The notes beneath the pieces were generated by a model. It saw nothing but the letters and a program-made list of their open reading frames with translations. It searched no databases and was not told the DNA's origin. From the NCBI GenBank assembly GCA_022819985.1, contig JAJEGH010000016.1, positions 99,850 through 163,849 on the forward strand: a DNA stretch of 64,000 bases, given 5' to 3'. This document shows, piece by piece, positions 1-8,677 of this stretch. Source of the DNA: Alphaproteobacteria bacterium (GTDB lineage Bacteria; Pseudomonadota; Alphaproteobacteria; Bin65). Numbering within the stretch: position 1 is the stretch's first letter; every line of letters begins with the position of its first letter. A program made the position numbers and the translations under genes.

Positions 1-1362
1 GCCATCGCACGGCGCGCCGGGCAGCTGGAGGGCGTCGCGGCGGTGCCCGGCGACAAGTCGATCTCGCATCGCGCCCTGATGCTGGGCGCGCTGGCCATCG
101 GCCGGACCCGCGTGACAGGCCTGCTCGAAGGCGACGATGTGCTGGCCACGGCGCGGGCCCTGGGCCATCTGGGCGTGACGGTCGTGCGACAGCCCGACGG
201 CGCCTGGACCATCGACGGCGTCGGCGTCGGCGGGCTGGCCGAGCCCGATACGGTCCTCGACATGCGCAACGCCGGCACCGCGGCGCGGCTGCTGCTCGGC
301 ATCATGGCGACCCACGATCTCCGCGCCGTGATGACCGGCGACGCCTCGCTGTGCCGGCGGCCGATGGCGCGGGTGACCGAACCGCTGTCGCAGATGGGCG
401 CCCAGTTCGACTGCGCCGCCGGAGGGCATCTGCCGCTCACCGTCCGGGGCGCGCGGATGCCGGTGCCCATCGTCTACGCGCTGCCCGTCGTCTCGGCCCA
501 GGTCAAGTCGGCCGTGCTGTTCGCCGGGCTCAACACGATGGGCGAGACCTCGGTGATCGAGGCTGCGCCGACGCGCGACCACACCGTGCGCATGATGCGC
601 TATTTCGGCTGCACGGTATCCTCCGCAAGCGGAAAAGCCGGAACGCGCGTTACGGTCCGCGGCTGGCAGGAATTTTCCGCGGCCGACCTCTCCGTGCCGG
701 CCGATCCCTCATCGGCGGCTTTCCCGCTGGTCGGTGCCCTGCTGGCCGGCAGCGGCGCCGTGACCGTTCGCGGCGTCTGCCTCGATCCGCTGCGCACCGG
801 CCTGTACGAAACCCTCGCCGAAATGGGCGCAGACCTTTCCATCGAGAACCGGCGCGAGGTCTCCGGCGAGCCGGTCGGCGATCTGGTGGCGGCGGCCGGC
901 GCCCTGAACGCCGTCGCGGTGCCGGCGGCGCGCGCAGCCTCGATGATCGACGAATACCCGGTCCTCGCCGCCGCGGCGGCCCTGGCGAAGGGCACCACGC
1001 GGTTCGACGGAGTCGGCGAATTGCGGGTCAAGGAGAGCGACCGCCTCGCCGCCGTCGCAGACGGCCTTGCCCGATGCGGCGTGCCGGTGCGCACGGGCGA
1101 CGACTGGATGGAGATCGACGGTTCGGGCGGCCGGCCCGTCCCGGGCACCGGCCCGGACAACCCGGTCGCCACGCGGCAGGACCACCGGATCGCCATGAGC
1201 TTCCTGGTCCTCGGCCTCGCCAGCAGGGATGGCGTCGCCGTGGAGGATACGGCTATGATCGGCACCAGCTTCCCCGGCTTCGCCTCGCTGATGCAGTCCC
1301 TCGGCGCACCGATCGAGGCCCTGACCGACGCACCGGACCGTTCCACCGGAGATCCAGCATGA
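1..1362 (+). CDS. aroA: 3-phosphoshikimate 1-carboxyvinyltransferase (EPSP synthase), 5' end outside window
   Basis: This enzyme transfers the enolpyruvyl group of PEP to shikimate-3-phosphate, the sixth step of the cytoplasmic shikimate pathway. The frame is open from base 1, so the N-terminus is missing. The first residues after the cut include the substrate-binding PGDKSISHR motif. Also visible are the RNAGTAARL loop, SAQVKSAVL, the MIDEYP motif, the RVKESDRL signature and the C-terminal DHRIAMSF. The overall sequence resembles the class II (CP4-like) group common in Alphaproteobacteria, but the active-site loop carries Gly (NAGT) where CP4 has Ala. The TGA stop overlaps the ATG of the following aldolase (ATGA), so the two are probably co-transcribed. 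Confidence 0.97.
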   Translation, partial: AIARRAGQLEGVAAVPGDKSISHRALMLGALAIGRTRVTGLLEGDDVLATARALGHLGVTVVRQPDGAWTIDGVGVGGLAEPDTVLDMRNAGTAARLLLGIMATHDLRAVMTGDASLCRRPMARVTEPLSQMGAQFDCAAGGHLPLTVRGARMPVPIVYALPVVSAQVKSAVLFAGLNTMGETSVIEAAPTRDHTVRMMRYFGCTVSSASGKAGTRVTVRGWQEFSAADLSVPADPSSAAFPLVGALLAGSGAVTVRGVCLDPLRTGLYETLAEMGADLSIENRREVSGEPVGDLVAAAGALNAVAVPAARAASMIDEYPVLAAAAALAKGTTRFDGVGELRVKESDRLAAVADGLARCGVPVRTGDDWMEIDGSGGRPVPGTGPDNPVATRQDHRIAMSFLVLGLASRDGVAVEDTAMIGTSFPGFASLMQSLGAPIEALTDAPDRSTGDPA

Positions 1363-2144
1363 ATACCGTTACCGCCATCCGCCCCGCCGGCAGCGTCCGC
1401 GACCGGGTATCCGACGAGGAATGGGCGGTTCGCGTCGACCTCGCCGCCGCCTACCGCCTGGTGGCCCACTACGGCTGGGACGACCTGATCTACACCCATA
1501 TTTCCGCACGGGTTCCCGGCCCGGAGCATCATTTCCTGATCAATCCCTACGGCATGATGTTCGAGGAAATCACCGCCTCCAGCCTGCTCAAGATCGATAT
1601 GGACGGCGACCTCGTCATGGAGAGCGACTACGGCGTCAACAAGGCCGGCTTCACCATCCACAGCGCGGTCCACGAGGCGCGGGACGACGCCCGCTGCGTC
1701 ATCCATCTCCACACGCTGGACGGCACGGCGGTCTCGACCGACAGCCGCGGCCTGCTGCCGCTCAATCAGACCGCCCTGCTGATCCGCGACCGGATCGCCT
1801 GGCACGAATACGAAGGCGTCGCGGTGGACCTCGACGAACGGCCGCGCCTGCAACAGGATCTGGGAGAGAAAAACTTCATGCTGCTGTGGAACCACGGCAC
1901 GCTGACCTGCGGCGCGACCGTGGCCGAGGCGTTCCAGCGCATGTATTTCCTGGAACGCGCCTGCTCGATGCAGGTCCGCACCCTGTCGACCGGCCCCGAA
2001 ATCCACCCGCCGAAAGACGAGATCGTCGAAAGGACCGCACTCCAAGGCGCCCACGACGACTATTTCGCCATGCTCGCCAACACCATGGCCTGGCCGGCCC
2101 TGCTGCGCATGCTCGACCGGCGCGACCCGTCCTTCCGCGAATAG
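1359..2144 (+). CDS. class II aldolase/adducin family protein
   Basis: The 261-residue product has the class II aldolase/adducin fold, whose members are zinc-dependent aldolases, epimerases or decarboxylases acting on small sugar phosphates or hydroxy acids. The expected metal ligands are visible: the His-x-His pair at 116 and 118 (VIHLHT) and a later His in LLWNHGTL. The Glu in VHEAR (106) may be catalytic. The ATG overlaps the aroA stop by four bases, which fixes the start. The subgroup, with an N-terminal YRLVAHYGWDDLIYTHIS motif, is widespread in Alphaproteobacteria and usually has no assigned substrate, so no specific reaction is proposed. Confidence 0.92.
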   Translation: MNTVTAIRPAGSVRDRVSDEEWAVRVDLAAAYRLVAHYGWDDLIYTHISARVPGPEHHFLINPYGMMFEEITASSLLKIDMDGDLVMESDYGVNKAGFTIHSAVHEARDDARCVIHLHTLDGTAVSTDSRGLLPLNQTALLIRDRIAWHEYEGVAVDLDERPRLQQDLGEKNFMLLWNHGTLTCGATVAEAFQRMYFLERACSMQVRTLSTGPEIHPPKDEIVERTALQGAHDDYFAMLANTMAWPALLRMLDRRDPSFRE

Positions 2145-2219
2145 GCGGACAACAGGCCCGCCGCTACGCCGACGTAACGGTTCCCTGGAGAGGTTCGGGC
2201 CCGAACCGGGAAGAGGCTC

Positions 2220-3074
2220 ATGGGTATCATCACCAATGTGATCCTGCCGCTGGCGCTGGCCCTCATCATGTTTGCGATGGGGCTGGGCCTGACCGGACGC
2301 GATTTCGCCCGGGTGTTTGCCCAGCCGAGAGATTTCGTCGCCGGCGCCGCCCTGCAGTTGATCGCGCTGCCCGTGGCCGCCTTCGTGCTGGCGTCGGTCT
2401 GGCCGATGGCGGCGATCCTGGCAGTCGGCCTGATGATCCTGGCCTCCTGCCCCGGCGGGACGACCTCCAACCTGATGACCCTGATCGCCCGGGGCGATGT
2501 CGCGCTCTCGATCTCGCTGACCGCGGTGATCAGCCTGCTCGCCGTCGTCACCGTGCCGCTGATCGTCGGCAGCAGCCTGACCCACTTCATGGGACAGGCC
2601 GCCCCGCCCCTGCCGGTGCTGGAGACCGTCCTCCAAATCACCGCCATCGTCGTGGTGCCGACAGCGCTCGGGATGCTGGTGCGCCGGCTTGCGCCGGCTT
2701 TCGCGCAGCGGGCGGGCGACTACACACGGCCGCTGTCGGCCGCGGTCTTCGTGTTTGTCGTGATCGCCGCGCTGATCTCGTCGCGCGAGGACATCGTGCC
2801 CTTCTTCACCGTGGCCGGGCCGGTCTGCCTGGTCTTCAACCTGCTGATGCTGGGTATCGCCCACAGCGTCGCGGCCGGCCTGCGCCTGGACAGGTCGCAG
2901 CGGATCGCCGTCACCATCGAATGCGGCTTCCAGAACGCCACCCTCGGCATCGTCGTCGGGACGACCCTGCTCGGCGACGTCCGCTTCGCCATCCCGAGCG
3001 CGGTTTACGGCCTCATCATGCTGTTCACGGGCCTGGGCTACAGCCTGCTGGTCGCGCGGCGGCAGGGCGCTTGA
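2220..3074 (+). CDS. bile acid:sodium symporter (BASS) family transporter
   Basis: The 284-residue protein is almost entirely hydrophobic, with about nine or ten predicted membrane segments. It carries the BASS family hallmark CPGGTTSNLMT at about residues 77-87 and the later ECGFQNATLG motif, both of which form part of the sodium and substrate site in this family. BASS proteins import organic anions, including bile acids, pantoate and keto acids, with sodium; the bacterial substrate cannot be read from sequence. An AAGAGG sequence just before the ATG is a reasonable ribosome binding site. The next gene begins in its stop codon, suggesting translational coupling. Confidence 0.93.
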   Translation: MGIITNVILPLALALIMFAMGLGLTGRDFARVFAQPRDFVAGAALQLIALPVAAFVLASVWPMAAILAVGLMILASCPGGTTSNLMTLIARGDVALSISLTAVISLLAVVTVPLIVGSSLTHFMGQAAPPLPVLETVLQITAIVVVPTALGMLVRRLAPAFAQRAGDYTRPLSAAVFVFVVIAALISSREDIVPFFTVAGPVCLVFNLLMLGIAHSVAAGLRLDRSQRIAVTIECGFQNATLGIVVGTTLLGDVRFAIPSAVYGLIMLFTGLGYSLLVARRQGA

Positions 3075-3742
3075 ACGCCGCTTCGCCGGACCGGCCGCCC
3101 GTCCCGGCCGCTTCGTCCCTGGGCGCGGCGGCGGACGCGTTGTTCCGCGACCACGCGGTCTTCCGCCTCGTCTTCAACCGGTTCCATCGCGTGTCGCCGC
3201 GCCTGTTCCGCTCCGGCCAGCCGACGCCGGCCCAACTGCGCCGTTGGACCCGCAGGCACGGAATCAGGACGGTGATAAACCTGCGCGGCCGGCATCGCTT
3301 CGCCACCTACGGCCAGGAAATCGCCGCCTGCCGGGAGCTCGGTCTCGCCCACATCGATTTCCGCCTCGATTCCCGCGGCGCGCCGCCGAAGAACCGGATG
3401 CTACAGCTGCTCGACATGGCCGACGGGCTGGAATATCCGGCGCTCGCCCATTGCAAAACCGGCGCCGACCGGGCCGGCCTGTTCGCCGCCGCCTTCCTGC
3501 ACGGCGTGGAGGGCCGGCCGATCGGGCTGGCGCAACGGCAGCTCAGCCTGCGCTACGGCCATTTCCGCCAGGCCAAGACCGGCATTCTGGATTTCTTCTT
3601 CGAGCGCTATGTCCGGGACGCGGGCGGCCAGGGCTTCCGCCGCTGGATCGAGGAAGATTACGACCCCGCCGCCCTCAAGGCCGAATTCATGAGCCAGTGG
3701 TGGGCAACAGTGCTCGTGGACCGGATCCTGCGCCGGGAGTAG
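3071..3742 (+). CDS. dual-specificity/tyrosine phosphatase-like protein
   Basis: The 223-residue protein contains the cysteine phosphatase signature C-x5-R as HCKTGADRAG, with Cys128 and Arg134. Upstream, RVSPRLFRSGQPT and GIRTVINLRG match the N-terminal half of the dual-specificity phosphatase fold as found in bacterial and plant DSP (PF03162/PF13350-like) proteins. The start is TTG inside the stop of the preceding transporter (TTGA overlap); no ATG precedes the conserved region. A role in dephosphorylating proteins, inositol phosphates or lipids is possible, and the substrate is unknown. It has no signal peptide, so it is probably cytoplasmic. Confidence 0.85.
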   Translation: MNAASPDRPPVPAASSLGAAADALFRDHAVFRLVFNRFHRVSPRLFRSGQPTPAQLRRWTRRHGIRTVINLRGRHRFATYGQEIAACRELGLAHIDFRLDSRGAPPKNRMLQLLDMADGLEYPALAHCKTGADRAGLFAAAFLHGVEGRPIGLAQRQLSLRYGHFRQAKTGILDFFFERYVRDAGGQGFRRWIEEDYDPAALKAEFMSQWWATVLVDRILRRE

Positions 3743-3843
3743 CGCCTTGCACCGCCGGGCGGGCGCCGGGGAAACCGCCGGAAGCCCGCCGCGCCTGCGC
3801 CCTTCCCTTGTATGCACGCTGTCGCCGTACCACTTTCCCGGCC

Positions 3844-4887
3844 ATGCCCGACGCCGCCACCGCCCCGGCCGATCGTCCTGACGATGCCGTTCCCGCCGAT
3901 ACCGTTCCCGCCGATACCGTTCCCGCCGTCCGGGTCCGCAGGCTGACAAAGACCTATCGCGGGTCGAAGAATTTTCCGCCGAGCCGGGCGCTCAAGGGGA
4001 TAGACCTCGACATTCCCAAGGGTTCCGTTTTCGGTCTGCTCGGGCCGAACGGGGCCGGCAAATCGACGCTCATCAACATTCTGGCCGGCCTGGTCAACAA
4101 GACCGCGGGAACGGCGGCGATCTGGGGCATCGATATCGACCGCGACCCGCGCCGGTCGCGGGCCGCGATCGGCGTGGTGCCGCAGGAGTTGAACATCGAC
4201 GCCTTCTTCACGCCGCGCGAACTGCTGGAATTCCAGGCCGGCCTCTACGGCGTGCCGGCGCGCGAGCGGATCACCGGGGAGCTGCTCGCCGCCGTGCAGC
4301 TGACCGACAAGGCGGAAAACTATTCGCGCACCCTCTCCGGCGGCATGCGCCGGCGTCTGATGGTCGCCAAGGCGATGGTCCACAAGCCGCCGGTGCTGGT
4401 GCTGGACGAGCCGACCGCCGGCGTCGACGTCGAACTGCGCCAGCAGCTGTGGGGCCAGATCCGGGCGCTGAACCGGTCGGGCACGACCATCCTGCTGACC
4501 ACCCATTATCTGGACGAGGCGCAGGAACTGTGCGACCGGATCGCCTTCATCGATCGCGGCGAGGTCATCGCCTGCGACACCACCGAGGCGCTGCTCCGGC
4601 GCGTCGACCGCAAGGAAGTGACCTTCTCGCTGGGCGAGCAATTGGATGAACTGCCGGCCGGGCTGGCGCACTACGATGCCGATTTTGTCCCGCCGCGCCG
4701 GCTGGTCATCCGCTATCGGCCGAGCCGGACGCGCTTCCGCGACATCGTCAACGACGTGCGCGAGGCGGGCCTGACAATCGTCGACGTATCGACCCGGGAC
4801 AGCGATCTCGAAGATCTGTTCCTGCAACTGACCGCCGCGGCGGCGGACGATACGGCCGCAGACCGCGGCCCGGCGCAGCCCGACTGA
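3844..4887 (+). CDS. ABC transporter ATP-binding protein (ABC-2 exporter type), no permease adjacent
   Basis: The 347-residue protein is a complete ABC ATPase: Walker A GPNGAGKST at about 69-77, Q-loop VVPQE, signature LSGGMRRR at about 164, Walker B VLDEPTAGVD, and the H-loop TTHYLDE. After the ATPase domain comes a C-terminal extension typical of ABC-2 drug or polysaccharide exporter ATPases. The permease gene normally next to such an ATPase is missing; the downstream gene is convergent. The N-terminus before the core holds three copies of a 15-bp unit (3886-3930) encoding PADTV repeats, probably from replication slippage. The start is the ATG at 3844; downstream in-frame starts would remove the repeat tail. 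Confidence 0.93.
   Translation: MPDAATAPADRPDDAVPADTVPADTVPAVRVRRLTKTYRGSKNFPPSRALKGIDLDIPKGSVFGLLGPNGAGKSTLINILAGLVNKTAGTAAIWGIDIDRDPRRSRAAIGVVPQELNIDAFFTPRELLEFQAGLYGVPARERITGELLAAVQLTDKAENYSRTLSGGMRRRLMVAKAMVHKPPVLVLDEPTAGVDVELRQQLWGQIRALNRSGTTILLTTHYLDEAQELCDRIAFIDRGEVIACDTTEALLRRVDRKEVTFSLGEQLDELPAGLAHYDADFVPPRRLVIRYRPSRTRFRDIVNDVREAGLTIVDVSTRDSDLEDLFLQLTAAAADDTAADRGPAQPD
3886..3930 (+). repeat. three tandem 15-bp units in the ABC ATPase N-terminus
   Basis: Three consecutive near-identical 15-bp units (consensus ACCGTTCCCGCCGAT) encode a repeated Pro-Ala-Asp-Thr-Val pentapeptide. The length is a multiple of three, so the reading frame is kept. It is one of many short tandem duplications in this window. 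Confidence 0.9.
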
Positions 4888-4906
4888 GGCCGCCGCGCGG
4901 CTGGCG

Positions 4907-5932
4907 TCAGGCGCCCCAGCCGACGCCGCAGACCTTGCCGAAATGGCGGCCTTCGGGAAAGGCGCGCAGGGCCTCGGCGACATCCTCGAAAGCGAAGCCG
5001 TGGGCGTCGTCCACCGCGGGCCGGGTGCCGAAATGGGCCATCGCGCGGTTCATCGCCTCGAACATGGTCCGGCTGCCGACCGTGACGCCCTGAAGCCGGA
5101 CATTCTGGGTCACGACCGGGCCGAGATTGAGCGTGCCCGCCGCGCCGGCCAGCACGCCGATCAGGCTGACCGTGCCGCCCGGCCGGACCGCGCGCAACGA
5201 CTGCTCCAGCGTCCCGCCGCCGCCGACCTCGACGATATGGTCGACGCCGCGGCCGAGCATCGCGCGGGCCGCTTTCCCCCAGTCCGGCGTCTCGCGATAG
5301 TTGATGAGATGGTCGGCGCCCAGTGCCTTCGCCTTCTCCAGCTTGCCGTCGCTGGACGAGGTGGCGACCACCTCTGCCCCGTGCATTTTGGCGAACTGCA
5401 GGGCGAACAGGGAAACGCCGCCGGTGCCCTGCACCAGCACGGCGTCGCCGGCCTTCACCTGCCCCTGCTCGACCACGGCGTTCCAGGCCGTCACGGCGGC
5501 GCAGGGCAGCGTAGCGGCCTCGACCGCCGTCATGTGCGCCGGCGCCTTGACCGCGCCGGTCTCCGGCAGCAGCATCTTCTCCTGCACGGTGCCGTCGTTC
5601 GGGCCGCCCAGCGTGCCGCCCCAGCATTCCTCCCGGAATGTGCCGTCGATCCAGTTCTGGCCGAAGATCGGGCAGACCAGATCGCCGAGCGTCACCCGGC
5701 CGACGCCCTCGCCGACCGCTTCGACCGTCCCCGCACCGTCGGACAGCGGCACCAGCGGCAGCTCGCCGGAGCGCCGGCCGTAGCCGCGGTTGACCATGAC
5801 CGTATCGCGGTAGTTGATCGACACCGCCTGCATCCGCACGACGATCTCGCCCGGGCCGGGCACCGGATCGGACCGCTCGGCCAGCCGGATATTGTCGAGG
5901 CCCCAGTCCCCTTCGATCTGCATGACGCGCAT
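4907..5932 (-). CDS. zinc-independent medium-chain dehydrogenase/quinone oxidoreductase-like protein
   Basis: The 341-residue protein has the medium-chain dehydrogenase/reductase layout: a GroES-like N-terminal domain with SINYRDTVMV at 38-47 and a Rossmann domain with VQGTGGVS at 167-174. The GHE and C-x2-C-x2-C-x7-C zinc motifs are absent, so this is a zinc-independent NAD(P)H-dependent member, as in quinone oxidoreductases and crotonyl-CoA-like reductases. HLINYRETPDWGKAAR resembles the common alphaproteobacterial branch annotated as NAD(P)-dependent alcohol dehydrogenase. It is convergent with the ABC ATPase and divergent from the YifB gene. Substrate unknown. Confidence 0.92.
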   Translation of the reverse strand: MRVMQIEGDWGLDNIRLAERSDPVPGPGEIVVRMQAVSINYRDTVMVNRGYGRRSGELPLVPLSDGAGTVEAVGEGVGRVTLGDLVCPIFGQNWIDGTFREECWGGTLGGPNDGTVQEKMLLPETGAVKAPAHMTAVEAATLPCAAVTAWNAVVEQGQVKAGDAVLVQGTGGVSLFALQFAKMHGAEVVATSSSDGKLEKAKALGADHLINYRETPDWGKAARAMLGRGVDHIVEVGGGGTLEQSLRAVRPGGTVSLIGVLAGAAGTLNLGPVVTQNVRLQGVTVGSRTMFEAMNRAMAHFGTRPAVDDAHGFAFEDVAEALRAFPEGRHFGKVCGVGWGA

Positions 5933-6067
5933 GGCGGTTGTCCCCCGGTTCGGAAGTTCGGTCGGGAACGGACCTTAGCGGCTGCGCCCGACCGGTCAAC
6001 CGGCCGGCCCCGGACCGGATAAACGAATAAATTGCCGATGCGGGGCCGCTCTGCTATCGCCCGTCCC

Positions 6068-7609
6068 ATGGTTGCGCGGGTTAAAACGATTGCCTTTCAC
6101 GGCATCGACGTTCTGGACATCGACGTCCAGGTGCAGATCAGTAGCGGCGTGGTCGCCTACAGGATCGTCGGGCTGCCGGACAAGGCCGTGGGCGAATCCC
6201 AGGAGCGGGTGCGCAGCGCGCTCTCCGCCCTCGGCCTCGCCCTGCCGGCCAAGCGGATCACCGTGAACCTGGCGCCGGCCGACGTGCTGAAGGAGGGCAG
6301 CCATTTCGACCTGCCGATCGCGGTCGGCATGCTGATGGCGATGGGCGCCCTGCCGGCCGACGCGCTGGACGGCTACACCGTGGTCGGCGAGCTGGCGCTG
6401 GACGGCCAGATCGCGCCGGTCGCGGGCGTCCTGCCGGCGGCCATGGCGGCGGTCGGCGAAGGCAGGCGCGGCATCGTCTGCCCGGCGGCCTGCGGCGGCG
6501 AGGCGGCCTGGGCCGGCGACCTGGACGTGCTGGCGCCGCGCTCGCTCATTGCCCTGGTCAACCATTTCAAGGGCACCCAGGTGCTGAGCCCGCCCGAGCC
6601 GGCGCTCGCCGACGACGACGGCCGCTATCCGGACCTCGCCGACATCAAGGGGCAGGAAACCGCCAAGCGCGCCCTCGAGATCGCCGCCGCGGGCGGCCAC
6701 AACCTGCTGATGATCGGCCCGCCCGGCTCCGGCAAGTCGATGCTGGCGGCCCGGCTGCCCGGCATCCTGCCGCCGCTCGACGCCGCCGAGGCGCTCGAAG
6801 TCAGCATGATCCATTCGGTCGCCGGCATGCTGGAGAACGGGCGGATCACGCGGCGCCGGCCGTTCCGCGATCCGCACCATTCGGCTTCGCTGCCCGCGCT
6901 GGTCGGCGGCGGCCTGCGCGCCCGACCCGGCGAGGCCTCGCTCGCCCATCTCGGTGTGCTGTTCCTCGACGAGTTGCCGGAGTTCAACCGGCAGACCCTG
7001 GAGGCGCTGCGCCAGCCGGTCGAGTCCGGGCGGGCCGTCGTGGCGCGGGCCAACCATCATGTGACCTATCCGGCGCGCTTCCAGCTGATCGCGGCGATGA
7101 ACCCGTGCCGCTGCGGCCATCTCGACGATCCGGCGCTCGCCTGTTCGCGCGCGCCGCGCTGCGCCCGGGAATACCAGACCCGCATTTCCGGCCCGATGTT
7201 CGACCGCATCGACCTGCATGTCGACGTGCCGGCGGTGAGCGCCGCCGATCTCTCGCTGCCGCCGCCGCGCGAAAGCAGTGCCGATGTGGCGCCGCGGGTG
7301 GCCGCGGCCCGCGACATCCAGAAGGCCCGCTACACGGGGCATGGCATCCGGACCAATGCCGAGGCCGATGGCGACCTGCTGGAGGACGCCGCCGCCGCCG
7401 ATGCGAGCGGCCGAGCGCTGCTCACCGAGGCGGCGGACAAGCTGCGGCTCAGCGCGCGCGGCTACCACAGGGTCCTGCGGGTCGCGCGGACCCTTGCGGA
7501 CATGGAGCATGGAGATCGGGGCGCGGCGCATGGGAATGCGGCCGCCGTCGGCCGCCTGCACATCGCCGAGGCCCTGAGCTATCGCCGCCTTGCGCCCGGC
7601 GCCGGATAA
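6068..7609 (+). CDS. YifB family Mg-chelatase-like AAA ATPase
   Basis: This 513-residue protein belongs to the YifB/ComM family, AAA+ helicases related to magnesium chelatase and Lon proteins; ComM aids branch migration during natural transformation. It has an N-terminal ChlI/Lon-like domain (1-165), Walker A GPPGSGKS at 217-224, Walker B VLFLDELPEF at about 297-306, and a cysteine cluster CRCGH...C...C near 352-370, followed by the C-terminal Mg_chelatase_C domain. The ATG at 6068 gives the typical MVARVKTIAFHG N-terminus; an in-frame ATG upstream at 6038 would add residues not seen in the family. Confidence 0.95.
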   Translation: MVARVKTIAFHGIDVLDIDVQVQISSGVVAYRIVGLPDKAVGESQERVRSALSALGLALPAKRITVNLAPADVLKEGSHFDLPIAVGMLMAMGALPADALDGYTVVGELALDGQIAPVAGVLPAAMAAVGEGRRGIVCPAACGGEAAWAGDLDVLAPRSLIALVNHFKGTQVLSPPEPALADDDGRYPDLADIKGQETAKRALEIAAAGGHNLLMIGPPGSGKSMLAARLPGILPPLDAAEALEVSMIHSVAGMLENGRITRRRPFRDPHHSASLPALVGGGLRARPGEASLAHLGVLFLDELPEFNRQTLEALRQPVESGRAVVARANHHVTYPARFQLIAAMNPCRCGHLDDPALACSRAPRCAREYQTRISGPMFDRIDLHVDVPAVSAADLSLPPPRESSADVAPRVAAARDIQKARYTGHGIRTNAEADGDLLEDAAAADASGRALLTEAADKLRLSARGYHRVLRVARTLADMEHGDRGAAHGNAAAVGRLHIAEALSYRRLAPGAG

Positions 7610-7721
7610 GGTCCGGCCGGCCCCGGGAAAGTCCGGCGGCGCAGATTGCCTCTTGACGCGCATTGAGTAAATCCGTTGACTTGTCGGCGTATCGACCGAA
7701 CCGGACAGGGGAGACACCGCC

Positions 7722-8558
7722 GTGCGCGCCATCGTTCCTGTAGCGGCCGTCCTGGCGACCGCACTTGCGCTCGCCGGCTGCGCGACGCCGCACCTCGAAA
7801 TTGCCGAGCCCAGCGACCGGCAGAAGGCCGAGGCCGAGACGGCGCTGAAATTCACGGCGGTCGGCCCGCCGCGCAACGTCGCCGCCGACCGGATGGTGCC
7901 GACGGTCAATCGCGTCCTGCGGCGGGTCAGGCTCGCCTCCCATGCCGTCTGCACGGAACTCAAGCTGCCGGAGGAGCGGTGCAAGCCGATGCTGGAGTCC
8001 AGGGTCCTGGTCGATCCGAACAAGAAGGACATCAACGCCTTCGCCGACGGCAACGACAATGTCGGCGTTTACGGCGGCCTTGTGCGCCACATGGGAACGG
8101 ATGCGGAGATCGCCGGGGTGCTGGCCCACGAATTCGCCCATGTCATGCTGGGCCATGTCGAGAAGAAGACCACCAACGCGCTGATCGGCGGCCTGGTCCT
8201 CGGCGTTCTGACTGGAGTCGCGTCCGCCGCGGCGGGGTCGCAAGACCAGCGGCCGGTTCGCGACATGACGAAGCTCGGCTGGGAAATCGGCAGCACCGCC
8301 TACAGCCCCGAAATGGAGATCGAGGCCGACCGAACGGCCGTCTACATCCTCCACAAGGCCGGTTTGCCGCTGACGGCCCTGCAAAGCGCCCTTGTGCGCA
8401 TGAGCCGCGCCAGGGCGCAGCGATCGTCGGGCGCATTCTCCGGAACCGTCGGGTTTCTGCAGACGCATCCGAGCGACGACCGCCGTCACGCGCACCTGAT
8501 TTCAGCGATGGAAGACGTCCGGGCCGGCAAGCCGCTGAAACCCGCCAAAGGCAAGTAG
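7722..8558 (+). CDS. M48 family metallopeptidase, lipoprotein
   Basis: The 278-residue protein begins with a lipoprotein signal peptide ending in the lipobox LAGC (Cys20), so it should be anchored to a periplasmic membrane face. The zinc site of M48 peptidases is present: HEFAH at 136-140 and the Glu of the EAD motif at 201-203. This matches the short Oma1/HtpX-related lipoproteins (LoiP/YcaL type) involved in outer-membrane protein quality control. The family is known; this substrate is not. A close homologue follows immediately downstream, so the pair looks like a tandem duplication. Confidence 0.93.
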   Translation: MRAIVPVAAVLATALALAGCATPHLEIAEPSDRQKAEAETALKFTAVGPPRNVAADRMVPTVNRVLRRVRLASHAVCTELKLPEERCKPMLESRVLVDPNKKDINAFADGNDNVGVYGGLVRHMGTDAEIAGVLAHEFAHVMLGHVEKKTTNALIGGLVLGVLTGVASAAAGSQDQRPVRDMTKLGWEIGSTAYSPEMEIEADRTAVYILHKAGLPLTALQSALVRMSRARAQRSSGAFSGTVGFLQTHPSDDRRHAHLISAMEDVRAGKPLKPAKGK

Positions 8559-8677
8559 GCCGAGTAGCTCCGGATCACGCCGATCTGCCCGATTTGCGCG
8601 CGAGCCTTGACGGGCCTCGCGCCGCGCCGCCACCATGCGTCCTCGACCTGTCGACGGAGCGATAGAGGTATCTGCCC

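Noticed and set aside
600..2864. Long minus-strand open frame across aroA, the aldolase and the BASS gene
   Set aside because: It is the antisense shadow of three well-supported genes and has no recognisable domain.
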